NCBI GenBank assembly: GCA_028023455.1
Contig: JAQFVV010000207.1
Coordinates: 248,001 to 312,000 of the forward strand
Direction of reading: 5' to 3'
From: Epiperipatus broadwayi
Lineage: Eukaryota; Onychophora; Udeonychophora; Euonychophora; Peripatidae
DNA length: 64,000 nt
Shown here: positions 23,290-33,692 of the stretch, in pieces
Layout: the number at the start of each line of letters is the position of its first letter
Position numbering within the stretch: the first letter of the stretch is position 1
Made by a program: the position numbers and the translations under genes
The notes under the pieces: model-generated
Seen by the model: the letters and a program-made list of their open reading frames with translations, nothing else
Told to the model about the DNA's origin: nothing
Database searches by the model: none

Positions 23290-23970
23290 AATTATTAAGC
23301 CAAAATCTTCGTATGTTGCATTTGAATCATTAAATCCATTTTGTAAGTGGCTTTTTGAGCAGGCAAAAAGAATACAATCATTAGCATATTCTTAAACCCA
23401 AAATCCAAGAAGGTAAAAGTTTTTTTTATAGTTCGAACTAAAAATTGTACCATCACATCTATATTGCATTTTGATCCTGTTTTATTAAGCCTTCTATAAA
23501 CGGTTTGCAAGATCACTTTTATAAAAATCAAAAACAATGTTGGTGCAAGTACTCGTCCTTGTTTAACACTATTTTTAATTTCAAATGCCTCAGATTTCTC
23601 AACCCTAGAATTGACACTTCATCTCGATCCATCATATAGCAGCTTTATGATATGAACAACCATTAATGGATGACCAACTTATTTCAAACAATGTCTTTAG
23701 ACCTATTCAATTAATTGAATCCCATACCTTGATCAAATGAATAAAAGCTGTATAGAAATCTTTTTTTGTGTGTTTCTGACATTTGGTAACAATTTATCCT
23801 TGACTGAAAACAAGCAATTCAATAAAATCCTTGCAAAAATGTTTGTTACAGTGGTTAACAATGATGGTCTGTGATAATTGCTACAATATTGTCTATTTTC
23901 TTTATTTTAAAAAATTATAACAATGGAAACATTCTTGAGATTAATCACCATATCTACTACTGACAATAAT
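23290..23970 (-). pseudogene. Non-LTR retrotransposon reverse transcriptase fragment
   Basis: Read on the minus strand from about 23910: NRQYCSNYHRPSLLTTV with NIFARILLNCL, the equivalent of the NYR-ISLL...KIFARVLLNRL block. Next comes DFYTAFIHLIKVWDSIN near 23765-23715, the motif A block (normally DL-KAFDTVN), with the catalytic Asp region altered. Then a V-NK-E/LHQHCF-like piece marks the GV-QG-LAPTLF position, followed by the open frame 23295-23537. Several frame changes and substituted key residues show it is dead. This RT type is common in invertebrate LINEs. I cannot fix the clade. Confidence 0.55.
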
Positions 23971-25360
23971 TTCATTTCTATGATTTTAATGAGTTATCTG
24001 CCAACTATAATATTTTAGTCAGAACTATGGGAGGCAAGCTATTTTTGACCACATTTTCTACACCTCTTCTATTTCCATGGAAATCAGGAAAATTGTTAAT
24101 TACGATTGATTAAATATACATAATTGGCCATTTGAAAAGTCTCAAATCCAGTTTCAAACCAACTGACTAATGATTGAATTGCTTTGATTCAAAGATTACA
24201 ACTAAAACTATCTGATTGAGAAGCTTATTCTCATTAATGTTTGTTTCAATTCTCCAGAGCTGGAGTTAAAACAAATAAAAAGGAGAATTGGAATCAGAAA
24301 TTATGTGCATGTAACTAGATGTCTGCATCAACAGGTAATTCCATTACCACAATAAGTATAGAGAGATAACCAATGGCATGAGGATTGAAAGGATTATTTA
24401 TATCAAAAACAGTACTTAGCCGTAGATGAACCAATGCCCTGTTTTAGAAGACATCAGGAGGTATTATTTGTTGACCAGTATTTATTTTCTATTTACAGTT
24501 AAATCTCATAAAGGTCGTTATACTATCTCCCACCTGTGGATCCTGTTGGTAGTAATGAGTATAAGTATACACACACATACTAAAGGTGTATATATAATTA
24601 TATTTCGGTTTGTATATACATTTAATAGTGTATTGTTGTCAAAAAAATGATTGAGTTGTAAATCCTAAGCTTATTTTCATGCTCTAATCTGAATCGCATT
24701 ATATCTAATCGATTTGTATCGAGTTAAAAGGGTTGTTAGAAAAGCAAAAAAGAATTAACTGTATTAAGCAGAATCCCTGTCACAATCTGAGTGTTTTTTG
24801 TGTAGACGTAATCTCATCGCTTTAGAAGGGTTTTTTTTTTTTTCAATAATAAAAACATATATATATATTTCGCATGTTTTTGGTCATATGTTTGAGGAAT
24901 GTGATGGAATATCTAAATGTATATAAAGTTGAATTTAAATGTATCTAAATATATACATATAAACAAAATTAAAATTATAACGTGTTATGTACATCTTACT
25001 TCTTAATGTTTCAAATGCACACATAGTGAAAGAAATTGGTCTGAGTTTTTATACTAATGGATGATTGCAATAGAATTAAACTAAGATGAAGGATGCACTG
25101 ATTAAAACAAAAACTTGAAAAAATAAACGTGCCTACGCAATATAGTGGGTAGTTGTTGTTTTTTTAAATATATATAATTATATAAATGTTTTGATATTTG
25201 TTTTAAAGTATATCTTGTATTATTTTAACTTATTAAAGCTTTAGTGCATAAATTTTTATATGTATATAATTTACCAGTAAAAATTTATTATTAAATATAT
25301 ATTGACACGGATATTTACCTGAGTGAAAGAAATATCTTTTTTTTTCTGCCCTCCTGTACC
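23971..25360. other. AT-rich DNA, no gene seen
   Basis: A short inverted match, CAATTCTCC near 24248 and GGAGAATTG near 24282, brackets CAGAGCTGGAG. The plus frame at 24426-24650 is not recognisable. Poly-T at 24832-24843. Confidence 0.4.
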
Positions 25361-25413
25361 AGTAACTTTAAACACCAACATCATATGATCGCCATTTCCT
25401 ATGCTTACACAAC
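25361..25413 (-). repeat. Fragment of ribozyme element family P1
   Basis: The text AACATCATATGATCGCCATTT followed by ATGCTTACACAA matches the outer end of P1 copies (compare about 38145-38185: AACATCACATGATCACCATT). It abuts the 3' end of the LINE that follows. It is too short to judge the insertion structure. Confidence 0.45.
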
Positions 25414-25559
25414 AGTCGATGCAATGCGTTATGATACATTATGGCTTCTCCTTTCTTGGGGTCAGGAATTTTTCAGCCACTATGCCTAGAGAAACCTGTT
25501 AACCACTTTCCCTTCCCAATCTCTATCTTAAGTTTTTTCTCATATTCTTCTCTATCTTG

Positions 25560-27400
25560 CTCCATTCCATTTCCACAACAGTATCTTTCTCCACTCTATG
25601 GCCTTTATATCTAAACTCTCTTTATCTTTTTCAAAATCCAGCATAAAAACCAAGAACCCACTTTTTGTACAATCACTTTGTTTATATTTATTTATTCTCC
25701 CACAACATTATTATTTGTACCCTTTCTGCTTGTGAGCATGTACATTTAATTAACACATACTTAATATTTTTTACACTTTCCTTATATAACTTTCAGACTA
25801 AATCACCACATTTCTCTATTTATCTTGGTCGAACTTTAAACAGTAAACTACTTTTCTTGCTATTATAAATTAACTTGCACCCAATATTCTGTTTACTTCT
25901 ACATAAATTTAAACTATTTTTACTCTTCATACTAGTTCTTTATCGTTCCAATTTCCTATTTTTTATTAATTCATTTATTCTTCTATCCCACTCCTTACCA
26001 CAATTACAGTTAACAATTCTTCCTACACAATCAACCCACCTTTTGTATAAGTAAACTGATATAAAGACTTTATTCAAATCTTCTACATATCAAACTACCT
26101 TTCTTCTCCCATCTTGTTGTCTGTCTTTATCCATAACCCAATTAAATACTATTTTAGCTAATCTTGGTATTATTCACAAATTGCAATTTACCAATTATTT
26201 TCATTTTGCTTTTAGCACCTCTCATATAAAAACTTGACCATCTCATTTCCCCTTGAATTGCCTCCTTTGTCATCCACCCATCTGCATCTAATGCATGTCT
26301 TCCTACTTCTCTTTTTATTTTTCTAAGTAATCTAGCACCTATTTACTAATACATAACACTTCATTACCATAAGTTAACCCTGCTACTGCCATTCCCTTCC
26401 ATAGAATTCTAACTACATCATATTTATTATATGAAATCACTGTTACTTCCTTTATCAATCTCTTTCTTTGCTTCATTTATCAATTTTTTCTTCTATACAT
26501 CCAAGCAATTTCTCTGATTAGATAAGATTATTTCTAAATAGTCATACCTATTTACTATATTTAAATTTATTTCCCCCAATAAAAATTCTTTCTCGTCTCT
26601 TTCCCCAAGATTCAATGTCATTACTTTTGACTTTTATTCACTAAATTTAATCCCTATCTCTTTACCCATCTTTGTGCACATGTTCAGCATAACTTTCATA
26701 TCTTCCTTACTTTCTGTGCATAAGAAGATATCACCAGCAAATAACAGACCTGCTAATATATACACTCTCTTGCCATCTATTAATGGTATCTCTACCCCTC
26801 TTCTTAGTCTTTCTATAATTCTCTCAATTTCTCTCAAATATAACAAAAACAATAGGTAACATAGGGCATTTTTGCCTTATGTCCCACTACACTAACTTCT
26901 AACTGATTCTATATTTCCTAATTGATGCATATAGTAATTATTTTCATACTATCACTTAATAAGATTCACTAAAGCTCCATTCATTTCCAAATTTACTAAA
27001 CTTATCCATAATTTATTTCTATTTATTCTATAATATGCCTTCTCTATATCTATAAAGACCATATATAACTGTCTAACTGTATTCATACTCATATCTATAA
27101 GTTGTATCACTACAAATAAACTATCTTGCATACACCTATGCTATCCTTCCAGCTGCCATATATGCAAAAATTTTATATAATGTTCAATTTTCTGTGATCC
27201 TTACCCTTTTCTTTAAATAATAGCCTTATTCTTGCATTATTTCAGCTATTTGAAAATGTTCTCTTCTGTGCCATCTTATTAAAACATGATAATAGATTCA
27301 ATTTTGTCCTATTCCTAAAATCATCACAATCTACCTCTTGCCTTTCATTTTCCAATTTCTTCCCTATTATTTTCTGTAAAACTAATATTTCTATCACATC
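25560..27400 (-). pseudogene. LINE ORF2 reverse transcriptase and C-terminal part
   Basis: The minus strand reads MVFIDIEKAYY near 27062-27034 (motif A, F-D-EKAYD). It then reads LIDGKR and GLLFAGDIFLCTESKEDM near 26790-26695, where FAGD replaces the catalytic FADD/YADD box. Next come IGIKFSE and, around 26330-26150, a block matching the 49-50 kb copy (VGRHALDA, EAIQGEM, KSKMKM). The last recognisable residues are LLWKW near 25570. The altered FAGD box and many stops indicate an inactive copy. Confidence 0.65.
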
Positions 27401-28259
27401 TAACACCTTTTCTATATCCATTACATATATTTGATATTGTCTCTAATTCTTTTCTAGAGTTTTCCCCTTTTCTTCATTATCTAGTAATACTCACACCTAC
27501 TTTCCTTCTTTTAATATATTTACAAACACACCTACTTTCCTTCTTTTAATATATTTCCAAATTTTTTTGCTCCCATCTATTCCACTTTTATTAATATCTT
27601 CTAATAATTTACAATTTAATTTCATTCTCTCTCTACAATTATCTATTTTAGACAACTTTTTTAAAAAAATATTTTTCCCATTTAATATTAACATACTTTT
27701 TCACTTTCTTTGTTTTTAATAGCATATTCATATTCTCTGCATGCTTTCCCCCTCTCTTTTACACTTTTACTAATTCTAACTGTTCAATTAATTTTATTCT
27801 TTTGAATATTCTCACCTAAAACCCTGTATGCCACTTTTTCTACTTCACCACACTAATCCTTATATTCATTCCCAACAAACTCTTCCATAATTTCTTCTAC
27901 TTTTATTCTATAGTCTTCTAATTTATTCTTATCTTATTCATTCCCTCTTTCTCTACTTATAAATAATCTATTGTGTGAAATATATTATTTCTAGACCATG
28001 TGTATAGTCCCTCATAAATATTTGATAAATTTCCAATGCTCAAATTCACTCTCTGATAAAACAAATTTCAAATGTTGTTCACTCTTGTTATCCATGTCAT
28101 CAATTTCTTCAGTATACCCATTCATATCCCCTAGTTTATTCCCCCTTTTTTGAAACTTTGTATATCTTTAACTAGGCATTCATATATGCAACTGTTCCAC
28201 TCCATTATAGTTTGCCTATCTCCAGTGGCCATATATGCTATTATCACTATTCATTCTTG

Positions 28260-28545
28260 TCTTCCTAACTTTATCTCAAACCAGTAATGTTCTTGACACT
28301 TAACAGTATTTAAATATTTTTTGACATAACTCTGGTATCGTCACTCCTTCTTTCCTTTTCTTTTCTATTTATACCCTGCCATATCAAGTTTTCTAGTGTA
28401 GGTTTTTCTTCTTCTCTTAGATGTGTTTCAACAATTGCTAATACCTCACACTCCTCACTTTTAACTGCTTTGTTTAACTCTAGCAACTTTTCTGGTTGCC
28501 TACTATTTTGCATTTACTACCCTTTTATAAATTCTTTTGATTCTT
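28260..28545 (-). pseudogene. LINE ORF2 endonuclease N-terminus
   Basis: The minus frame 28513-28310, with a few upstream codons (KRVVNAKIVG in another frame), reads NK-AVKSEECEVLAIVETHL. This is the N-R-L-NK...DI-IVETWL start of the AP-type endonuclease of non-LTR elements. Its Asn and Glu correspond to metal-binding residues. The rest of the endonuclease (down to about 27750) is broken into short frames. It lies immediately 3' of the nested insertion. Confidence 0.6.
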
Positions 28546-28671
28546 TCTTCTCTATTACACTTGTAATTAAATTGTTTATCATTAATTTTACAAATCAATT
28601 TCCTCTCCACATCTACATTTATATTTAATCAGTTATATCTACATCCCATCCATTTTTTTACCTTTTGATAA

Positions 28672-29092
28672 TACTTTTTTTATGATAAATGCTACAAGAG
28701 AAAATACATGAAGCCTTTATCTTTAATGGTCCCCATCCCCAGACTGGTTTCGAGCTATGGCTCTCATCAGTGAGGAGCTAGGACATAAGATTCAAAATAT
28801 TAACTCAAGCCAAGCATTTATCTAATTCTTAAATATTAAGAAAAAGATCCAAATCTTCAGACACCTACATGTCTTCAAACTCAGCTCTTTAACCAAAGAA
28901 ACTATATGAGCCTGAACTAAATTTAGAGATCCCATATATTAGTAGGCTTAGCAATTTAATATAGCCAAAGCCCTAATAGCAAAATTATTATAGTAAAAAT
29001 CAGTCACATATCACATGACCGATATAGCTCTTTATATATTGCATATTGGTAATACAAGCTATATAGGTCATGTGATATATGACTGATTTTTA
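28672..29092 (-). mobile_element. Hammerhead-bearing element P2, inserted into the LINE
   Basis: It is flanked by a 10-bp target duplication, CTTTTGATAA (28662-28671 and 29093-29102). Deleting it rejoins the LINE between ORF1 and the endonuclease. On the minus strand it starts with an inverted arm pair (28993-29029 with 29057-29093). It continues with text shared with the P2 copy at 37.3-38.0 kb and ends about 65 bp after the ribozyme cleavage site. This is a single-unit version of the inverted-arm architecture. It has no coding capacity. Confidence 0.75.
28736..28776 (-). ncRNA. Type I hammerhead ribozyme, best-formed copy in the window
   Basis: On the minus strand: stem I TCCTCA paired with TGGGGA, and core CTGATGA (28764-28770). 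A perfect 4-bp stem II GAGC/GCTC has loop CATA. GAAA (28751-28748) is followed by stem III AC/GT with loop CA, then GTC with cleavage between 28742 and 28741. All conserved core bases are present, including the canonical G-C pair closing stem II that other copies lack. Confidence 0.85.
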
Positions 29093-29093
29093 C
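28993..29093. repeat. 37-bp inverted arms at the element's 5' end
   Basis: GTAAAAATCAGTCACATATC onward (28993-29029) is complementary to 29057-29093, with 2-3 mismatches and a 27-bp AT-rich loop. It is the short inverted 5' arm of the P2 insertion. The last base overlaps the target-site duplication. Confidence 0.85.
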
Positions 29094-29102
29094 TTTTGAT
29101 AA

Positions 29103-29660
29103 AACCCTATTCCCCTTTATAAGATTCCTGAACTATAATATTTTTTTATAAATCAAATTCCCCAATGCTTCACTTCCTTGTTTATTAAGTGTAATCCATC
29201 ATTACTTTATAACTCACTCTTACTAATAAAAAAACTCCACACCTTCCCAAGCACAATATTATTTCTCTCGCATAATTTTTTTGTCTCTAATTTATAGAAC
29301 ATACTCTGTTTAACATATACCTATTGTCAAATCTTAGTAGTAATCCAACTATTTTTAGTCTTCATTTAATCTTACTCAAATTACTAATCAATTCTCAGTA
29401 CTCATTCATTACTCTCTCCAATAGCTGTGACAAATTATTTGTCTCTACCATAAAACTATAAAATTCCTAATTCTAGCTTCAGACAAACATACATTTACAT
29501 ACCTATTTCTATTTTTCCTTGCAATTACTATCTCTACATCCTATAATTAGTGAGTTTCCTATCAATACATTCTTATAGTTTACTTTCTCTAATTCCTTGA
29601 TAACATTCTCTTCCACCTTCTGGACTTCCTATGCATTAATTTCTTGATCTATTGCACTTA
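29103..29660 (-). pseudogene. SGNH-hydrolase/esterase-like ORF1 of the LINE, decayed
   Basis: Three blocks of the SGNH (GDSL-like) fold appear in order on the minus strand. IGNSLIIGCRDS (about 29563-29528) matches the nucleophile GDS/GNS block. VETNNLSQLLERVMNEY (about 29450-29399) matches the GTND block and the following helix, with GT-ND changed to ET-NN. DGLHL (about 29207-29186) matches the catalytic D-x-x-H block. Esterase-like ORF1 proteins are known in several non-LTR clades and may bind lipid or nucleic acid. The position 5' of the endonuclease fits. Frameshifts and stops lie between the blocks. Confidence 0.55.
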
Positions 29661-29812
29661 CCTCTCTAACAATTTTAATTTTATTTCTACATCCTTTACA
29701 TCTGTCTCTCAAACTCTCTCTATATCAGTACCACCCAGTTTAAGTCATAGTAATCAATGGTTAATAGAAGATTTATACATAAAATGTCTATCTAGTGCCT
29801 ATTCATCCAATA

Positions 29813-29854
29813 TCTCCAGATTAGTTTCTAGCTTGTGGCTATCATCAGTGATGA
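29813..29854 (-). ncRNA. Hammerhead core, AUC cleavage triplet
   Basis: Minus strand: CTGATGA (29848-29842), stem II AGC/GCT with loop CACAA, and GAAA present. The triplet is ATC instead of GTC, which is still an allowed NUH triplet but breaks the stem III G. Stem I is 5 of 6 paired. Confidence 0.55.
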
Positions 29855-30231
29855 GCCGTAGATCTGAGAGCATTGCCCTTAGATCTTATAATGTAATGCA
29901 ATTCTTTGGGAGCCATTTTTAACTTTTTTAGTTAAGTATAAAGAAATGAGTGCAAAATGAAAGCAGATAATGTGTTTTAATTCCAAGATCATTTGCTTGT
30001 ATAGACATATAGATTGGAATTCAGTTTAGTATCTTTACATTTTGGTATCTTTGGTTATCTTTGGTTCTTTAATAACCTAAGTCACCATCATCTCAGGGAC
30101 AGGATTGGTAATAAACCAATAAACATTACATTATCACCATGTTCTATGCCTCCATAGACATCACAAATTCTTCATACAGTATTGCTACAGGTTTATGCTT
30201 AAATTTCATATCTAGTGCCTACTAGTCCAAT

Positions 30232-30273
30232 ATCCCAGACTAGTTTCTAGCTTGTGACTTTTATCAGTGAGAA
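30232..30273 (-). ncRNA. Degenerate hammerhead (CTGATAA)
   Basis: Same layout as its neighbour 420 nt away, with GAAA and GTC intact, but the essential G8 is A (CTGATAA). It is expected to be inactive. Confidence 0.5.
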
Positions 30274-31097
30274 GCCTTGGATTTGTGAGCATTACACATA
30301 GATCTAGGTTGAATTAGATCCAAGATCTAGGTGTAGTGTTCTCAGATTGAAGGCTCTTCAAACTAGTCAGAAGTAATTGGATGAGTATGCATTGGATAGA
30401 GATTTTATGCAAAAACCTTCTTGCATCCATTGATTATTCTGGCTTGATCTGTGGGTGCTACTGTATTGAGAGTTTGCCACTGTCGTAACATCTTGTATAA
30501 GCATAAAAAATTGTGGCTATGATGTTTATTGGTTTACTAGTATTACTGCTCATGAGATGATGGTGACTTAGGGTAGTAAAGAACCAAAAACACAAAAAAG
30601 TACAGGTACTGAATTAGGTTCAGATCTATCTGATAAACAAGTAAATGAGCTAGGTGTTTTCCTGAAAGTTTGTGATGATGATGTTCTAGTTGTATTTTCA
30701 CATTGGACTATTTCCATCATCTAATATATGTATTGAATGTCTTTAGAAAAATGTAACTTTATTTAAATATTCCAAATACATTCAACTGTTAGTAATAGCA
30801 CACCAAACAGGTTAGTATATGCATAATGTTTTGAGAGGCATTAGTCTCCCCTCTTCTTCAGGTGTTGCTGGTCTGACCAGTGGCAGTACTAGCAGGGAAT
30901 TCAAACGTGGGTCCTTGGAATTCAAACGTGGGTCCTTAGATTATTGATATGACAATGGCAAAAAATCCCATAAGCCAATCTAGTGTGACTACACAATGTA
31001 TGGAAACCACTAATCAAATTTTTTCTTAGAAAAAAGTGGAGAAATCAGGAGGAACCTCATAGATAAGAATAAGAAATTACTACAGACTGTTTCCTTT

Positions 31098-31180
31098 GGC
31101 AGGATTGCTCAGTTGGTTAGAGCATTACCTTAAAATTCAAAACTAAAGAATCTAAGGATCCAGGTTTTAATCCTATGCTA
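31098..31180 (+). promoter_or_regulatory. tRNA-like head of the SINE with pol III A and B boxes
   Basis: TTGCTCAGTTGG (31105-31116) matches the A box, and GGTTTTAATCC (31163-31173) matches the B box with CG lost. The 3' tRNA arm cannot close, so this is a SINE promoter rather than a tRNA gene. The facing copy keeps a B-box-like CGTTTGAATTCC near 30896-30930 (minus). Confidence 0.6.
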
Positions 31181-31185
31181 GTACT

Positions 31186-31250
31186 GTCTCTGGTCAGACC
31201 AGCCACACCTGAAAAAGAGGGGAGACTAATACCTCTCAAAACACTGTGTA
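31186..31250 (+). other. Hammerhead-like stem in the SINE body
   Basis: CTGAAAAAGAGG, a loop, CCTCTC, then AAAACACTG forms the hammerhead-like order CTGANGA / stem II / (G)AAA. The minus copy (about 30890-30835) reads CTGAAGAAGAGG...CCTCTCAAAAC. G12 of the core is A in both copies, and the cleavage triplet is not identifiable, so this is a degenerate or coincidental match. Confidence 0.35.
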
Positions 31251-31482
31251 TATACTAACCTGTTTGATGTGCTATTACTAACAGGTGAATGTATTTGGAA
31301 TATTTAAATAAAGTTACATTTTTTAAAGACATTCAATACATATATTAGATGATGGAAATGGTCAAATAAAAAATACAAGTAAATGAGCTTGGTTTGAAAA
31401 CACCATATGCTTCCATTTCAGACTCATAGTATTATAAATGGTTACTGCATGGTTGTATTAGATCTGCTCTCAGATTCAAGAC

Positions 31483-31525
31483 TCCTCACTGATGTAAGCC
31501 ACAAGTGGAAACTAGGTGGAAAATA
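31483..31525 (+). ncRNA. Degenerate hammerhead of P1 copy
   Basis: TCCTCACTGATGT, a stem, GGAAACTAGG: A9 is T, the stem II partner is damaged and the GTC triplet is lost (AGG). It is inactive but positions the second plus unit of the interrupted P1 element. Confidence 0.45.
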
Positions 31526-31582
31526 TTGGATAAGTAGGCACTAGATAAGGACTTTTTGCACAAGTCTTCATGCATCCATTGA

Positions 31583-31715
31583 TTACTAAATCTGCTGAAT
31601 TAACTTTTAATATAGAGAGTCTGTTTGAAAGCATAACTGGTAAATAATTAGCATAGAGTGATAGTAATCTGAAACAGACACTTTGTGTCAAAAGTTAACT
31701 CAGTAAATTAGTAAA
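31583..31715. mobile_element. Small MITE with about 36-bp or longer inverted ends
   Basis: The left end (31583-31638, TTACTAAATCTGCTGAATTAA...) is complementary to the right end (about 31671-31715, ...TTAACTCAGTAAATTAGTAA). Total length is about 133 bp with a 30-bp centre. The ends begin TTACTAA. The superfamily and target duplication are not determined. It truncates or abuts the P1 element. Confidence 0.6.
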
Positions 31716-33540
31716 TGAATGTATTTTAATCTTACCTTGGCTATAATGTCCATTATATATTTTTTCATCTCAGTTAAACACAAGCTTACTTTTTCCTTTG
31801 CTTCACCAATATCTATGAAATTTCCAATTATTAAATAATGGATTTGGTAATATCTGGCCAGCATTTTCATTCACCTTATTTTAAATTTTAACTAATAAGA
31901 AAAAGAAGAAGAAAAATATTAGAGCAAAGACAATTCATTATCATATGCAAAATCATCTATCCTCCAAATACTTTATCCAAACTTTCAAAGTGAAAACATC
32001 TGACAATTCTCACACAAATTTACAAATTGTCTATATTTCAAACATAGGTTTCTTGAAAGACCAATTATTTTTTTACTGTGCTGATATATGCATTTAGGAT
32101 TATTTTTAAAAATGAAATGATTGGTGAGTGATAGATATGTTTTGTATTTGAATTTTGAGCTTGTGATATCTACTGTTTATATTTCTGGTGTATTTGTGTT
32201 TAGGAAATTTCAATGTTTAAAATAATTAGGTATTGGTTTTATATAAGTAAATTAAATATATATTTATGAGCAATTTAATTTCATTGCTAATTTGAATTTC
32301 GTGTTCCATGCCATTAATTTCAAACTTTATCTTTGCTTACAAGGATATGGCTGAAAGAACATAATTTGTACAAAAATAATATATATAATATTTTAAAGTT
32401 TTCTTAATAATTTTTGTCAATTTTTTTAAAATAAAAAATCTTCTGGGTAGTTTATTTTTATAGCACAGTTTTTTTCTAAATCCTTATATGAATTATTCAA
32501 ATTATTGCACCACAGTTAATGTAATCTCAATCAAATGTCTCATTGTCATTATAGTAAACTTACTCACTCATCTTTTTTATTGGCATATGAGTAAAATTTG
32601 GGGTTTTTAAAACAACAACAGTTTCATTAATTTATTGGTATTCTTGTCAGACCTTAGGACAATGAAGCTGTTAATTTTGAGCATTTCTTGACATAGTAGG
32701 CATCAAGCTACAATTTAGGACTCCATATAGATCTTGGCAAGTTATTTACTTATAATAACTGCATGGCAGGAACATTATGGTCCAGCACTATCTTTAAAAT
32801 GCTATAAGCATCAAATGCATTTTATTGCAGTGGAAATATTCTGAAAAGTACATTTGATACTTGTAGCTTGCTTTCTTAATTCTGCAGGTTGAAACTCCTT
32901 TTTTCTGTTGATGCAGATGTGCACTATTAGGATTGGATAATGAATCTTATTGATATTCTTTTCATTCAATCAACTAGCTATTAGCTATGAAGATTAACTG
33001 ATTGACTTTTCTGTGAAATCTGTATTTTGAAATTAGCAATTTACAAAAACATCACACAATCACCATTTCTTATTCTAACACTAACTCTTAAAACACTACT
33101 TTATTGAGTTGCTACTGTTTAATTAGCAATTTGTAAACTGAAATCCATGAACTATTAATAATCTTCTTGAAATGACTTTTAAAACTGTTCTATGTCACTG
33201 GCCAACTGCTTACTAATAAAATATACTTTCCACAGTTCAGAAGCTAATCTGCACAGAATGTTTTTTAAAATGTCTCTGAGCATTACGTCTTAGTTTTTAT
33301 AGCCTTAATTAATTATAGCTTTCATAGACAGTGAGATTTTTTTCAAATTGTAGTTTTCAATATTATTAATTTTATTTTTTTCATTCTCATTTAGATGCCT
33401 TAATGCCTTTAAACACATATCTTCAGTAATTATATATTATTTTTATCGGACCACACATTCCATTACAAGATAATTGTATTTTCTAAGCCTAATTTGCTGG
33501 TTTATTATATTATCTGCTGGTTTATTATATTAAAAGTGAA
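31716..33540. other. AT-rich DNA, no gene seen
   Basis: No motif-bearing frame. A 20-bp direct duplication (CTGGTTTATTATATTA repeated) occurs at about 33497-33532, just before the SINE. Confidence 0.4.
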
Positions 33541-33692
33541 ATTAAAGTTGAGCGGTCCTTCGAGCATGCCTTACAACATTTATTTAACTTGTTTGATATC
33601 AATTATCGTAGCCGCCTTGCAAGCAAGTAGTTGTTTGCAGACGGTTGTGGGTTCGTGTTCCGGCCGATGCTATGACATATGGAAAAAAAAAT
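33541..33692 (+). mobile_element. tRNA-derived SINE (S2) with an insertion in its head
   Basis: It shares GCC-CCTTGCAAGCA, TTGCAGAC-GTTGTGGGTTC and GATGCTATGACATATG-A(n) with the SINE at 39.8 kb. The B box is GGGTTCGTGTTCC. The first ten bases of the head (AGTTGAGCGGTC) are separated from the rest by about 48 bp absent from the other copy. The 3' end is a short A run (9 bases). No clear target duplication. Local CG content is high, suggesting a younger copy than the flanking DNA. Confidence 0.65.

Larger units (their letters stand above)
25414..29726 (-). mobile_element. Nearly complete LINE (SGNH ORF1 + EN/RT ORF2), split by a later insertion
   Basis: On the minus strand this element runs from about 29726 (5', cut by a P1 element) to about 25414 (3'). 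About 420 bp belong to a nested insertion at 28672-29092. Removing that leaves roughly 3.9 kb, a usual LINE size. The order is an SGNH-hydrolase-like ORF1, an AP-type endonuclease, a reverse transcriptase, and a C-terminal region shared with the 49-50 kb copy (FEKDK-LDI-A and LLWKW near 25640-25560). The composition is unusually pyrimidine-rich on the plus strand across the whole length, which sets its limits. Numerous stops and frameshifts make it inactive. The clade is unresolved (RTE-X, L2/CR1 or Nimb-like are all possible). Confidence 0.7.
30652..31374. mobile_element. Inverted pair of tRNA-headed SINEs (S1) in one target duplication
   Basis: A 723-bp insertion is flanked by a perfect 15-bp duplication ACAAGTAAATGAGCT (30637-30651 and 31375-31389). 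Inside, a minus copy (about 30700-30950) faces a plus copy (about 31098-31371). The copies are about 90% alike by eye and end in the same text (ACATTCAATACATATATTAG). Between them, 21 bp (GGAATTCAAACGTGGGTCCTT) are directly repeated at 30897-30938. Two full SINEs inside a single target duplication means they entered as one unit, like the P1 and P2 elements. It sits within the P1 copy at 29.7-31.6 kb. Confidence 0.8.
29727..31582. mobile_element. Ribozyme element P1, old copy, itself interrupted
   Basis: Two minus-oriented units (about 29727-30320, ribozyme cores 420 nt apart) are followed by plus-oriented units (from about 30330, and again after the inserted SINE pair to about 31582). The text matches the 9.1-9.9 kb copy throughout (for example ATCCATTGATTACT and GATGAGTA-GCA-T blocks). 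A clean end duplication was not found: the left edge abuts the LINE and the right edge a MITE. It is more diverged than the 9 kb copy. Confidence 0.65.

Noticed and set aside
31098-31180. Possible true tRNA gene
   Set aside because: A and B boxes are present, but the arms do not close, the B box has lost its CG, and the sequence is the head of a repeated SINE.
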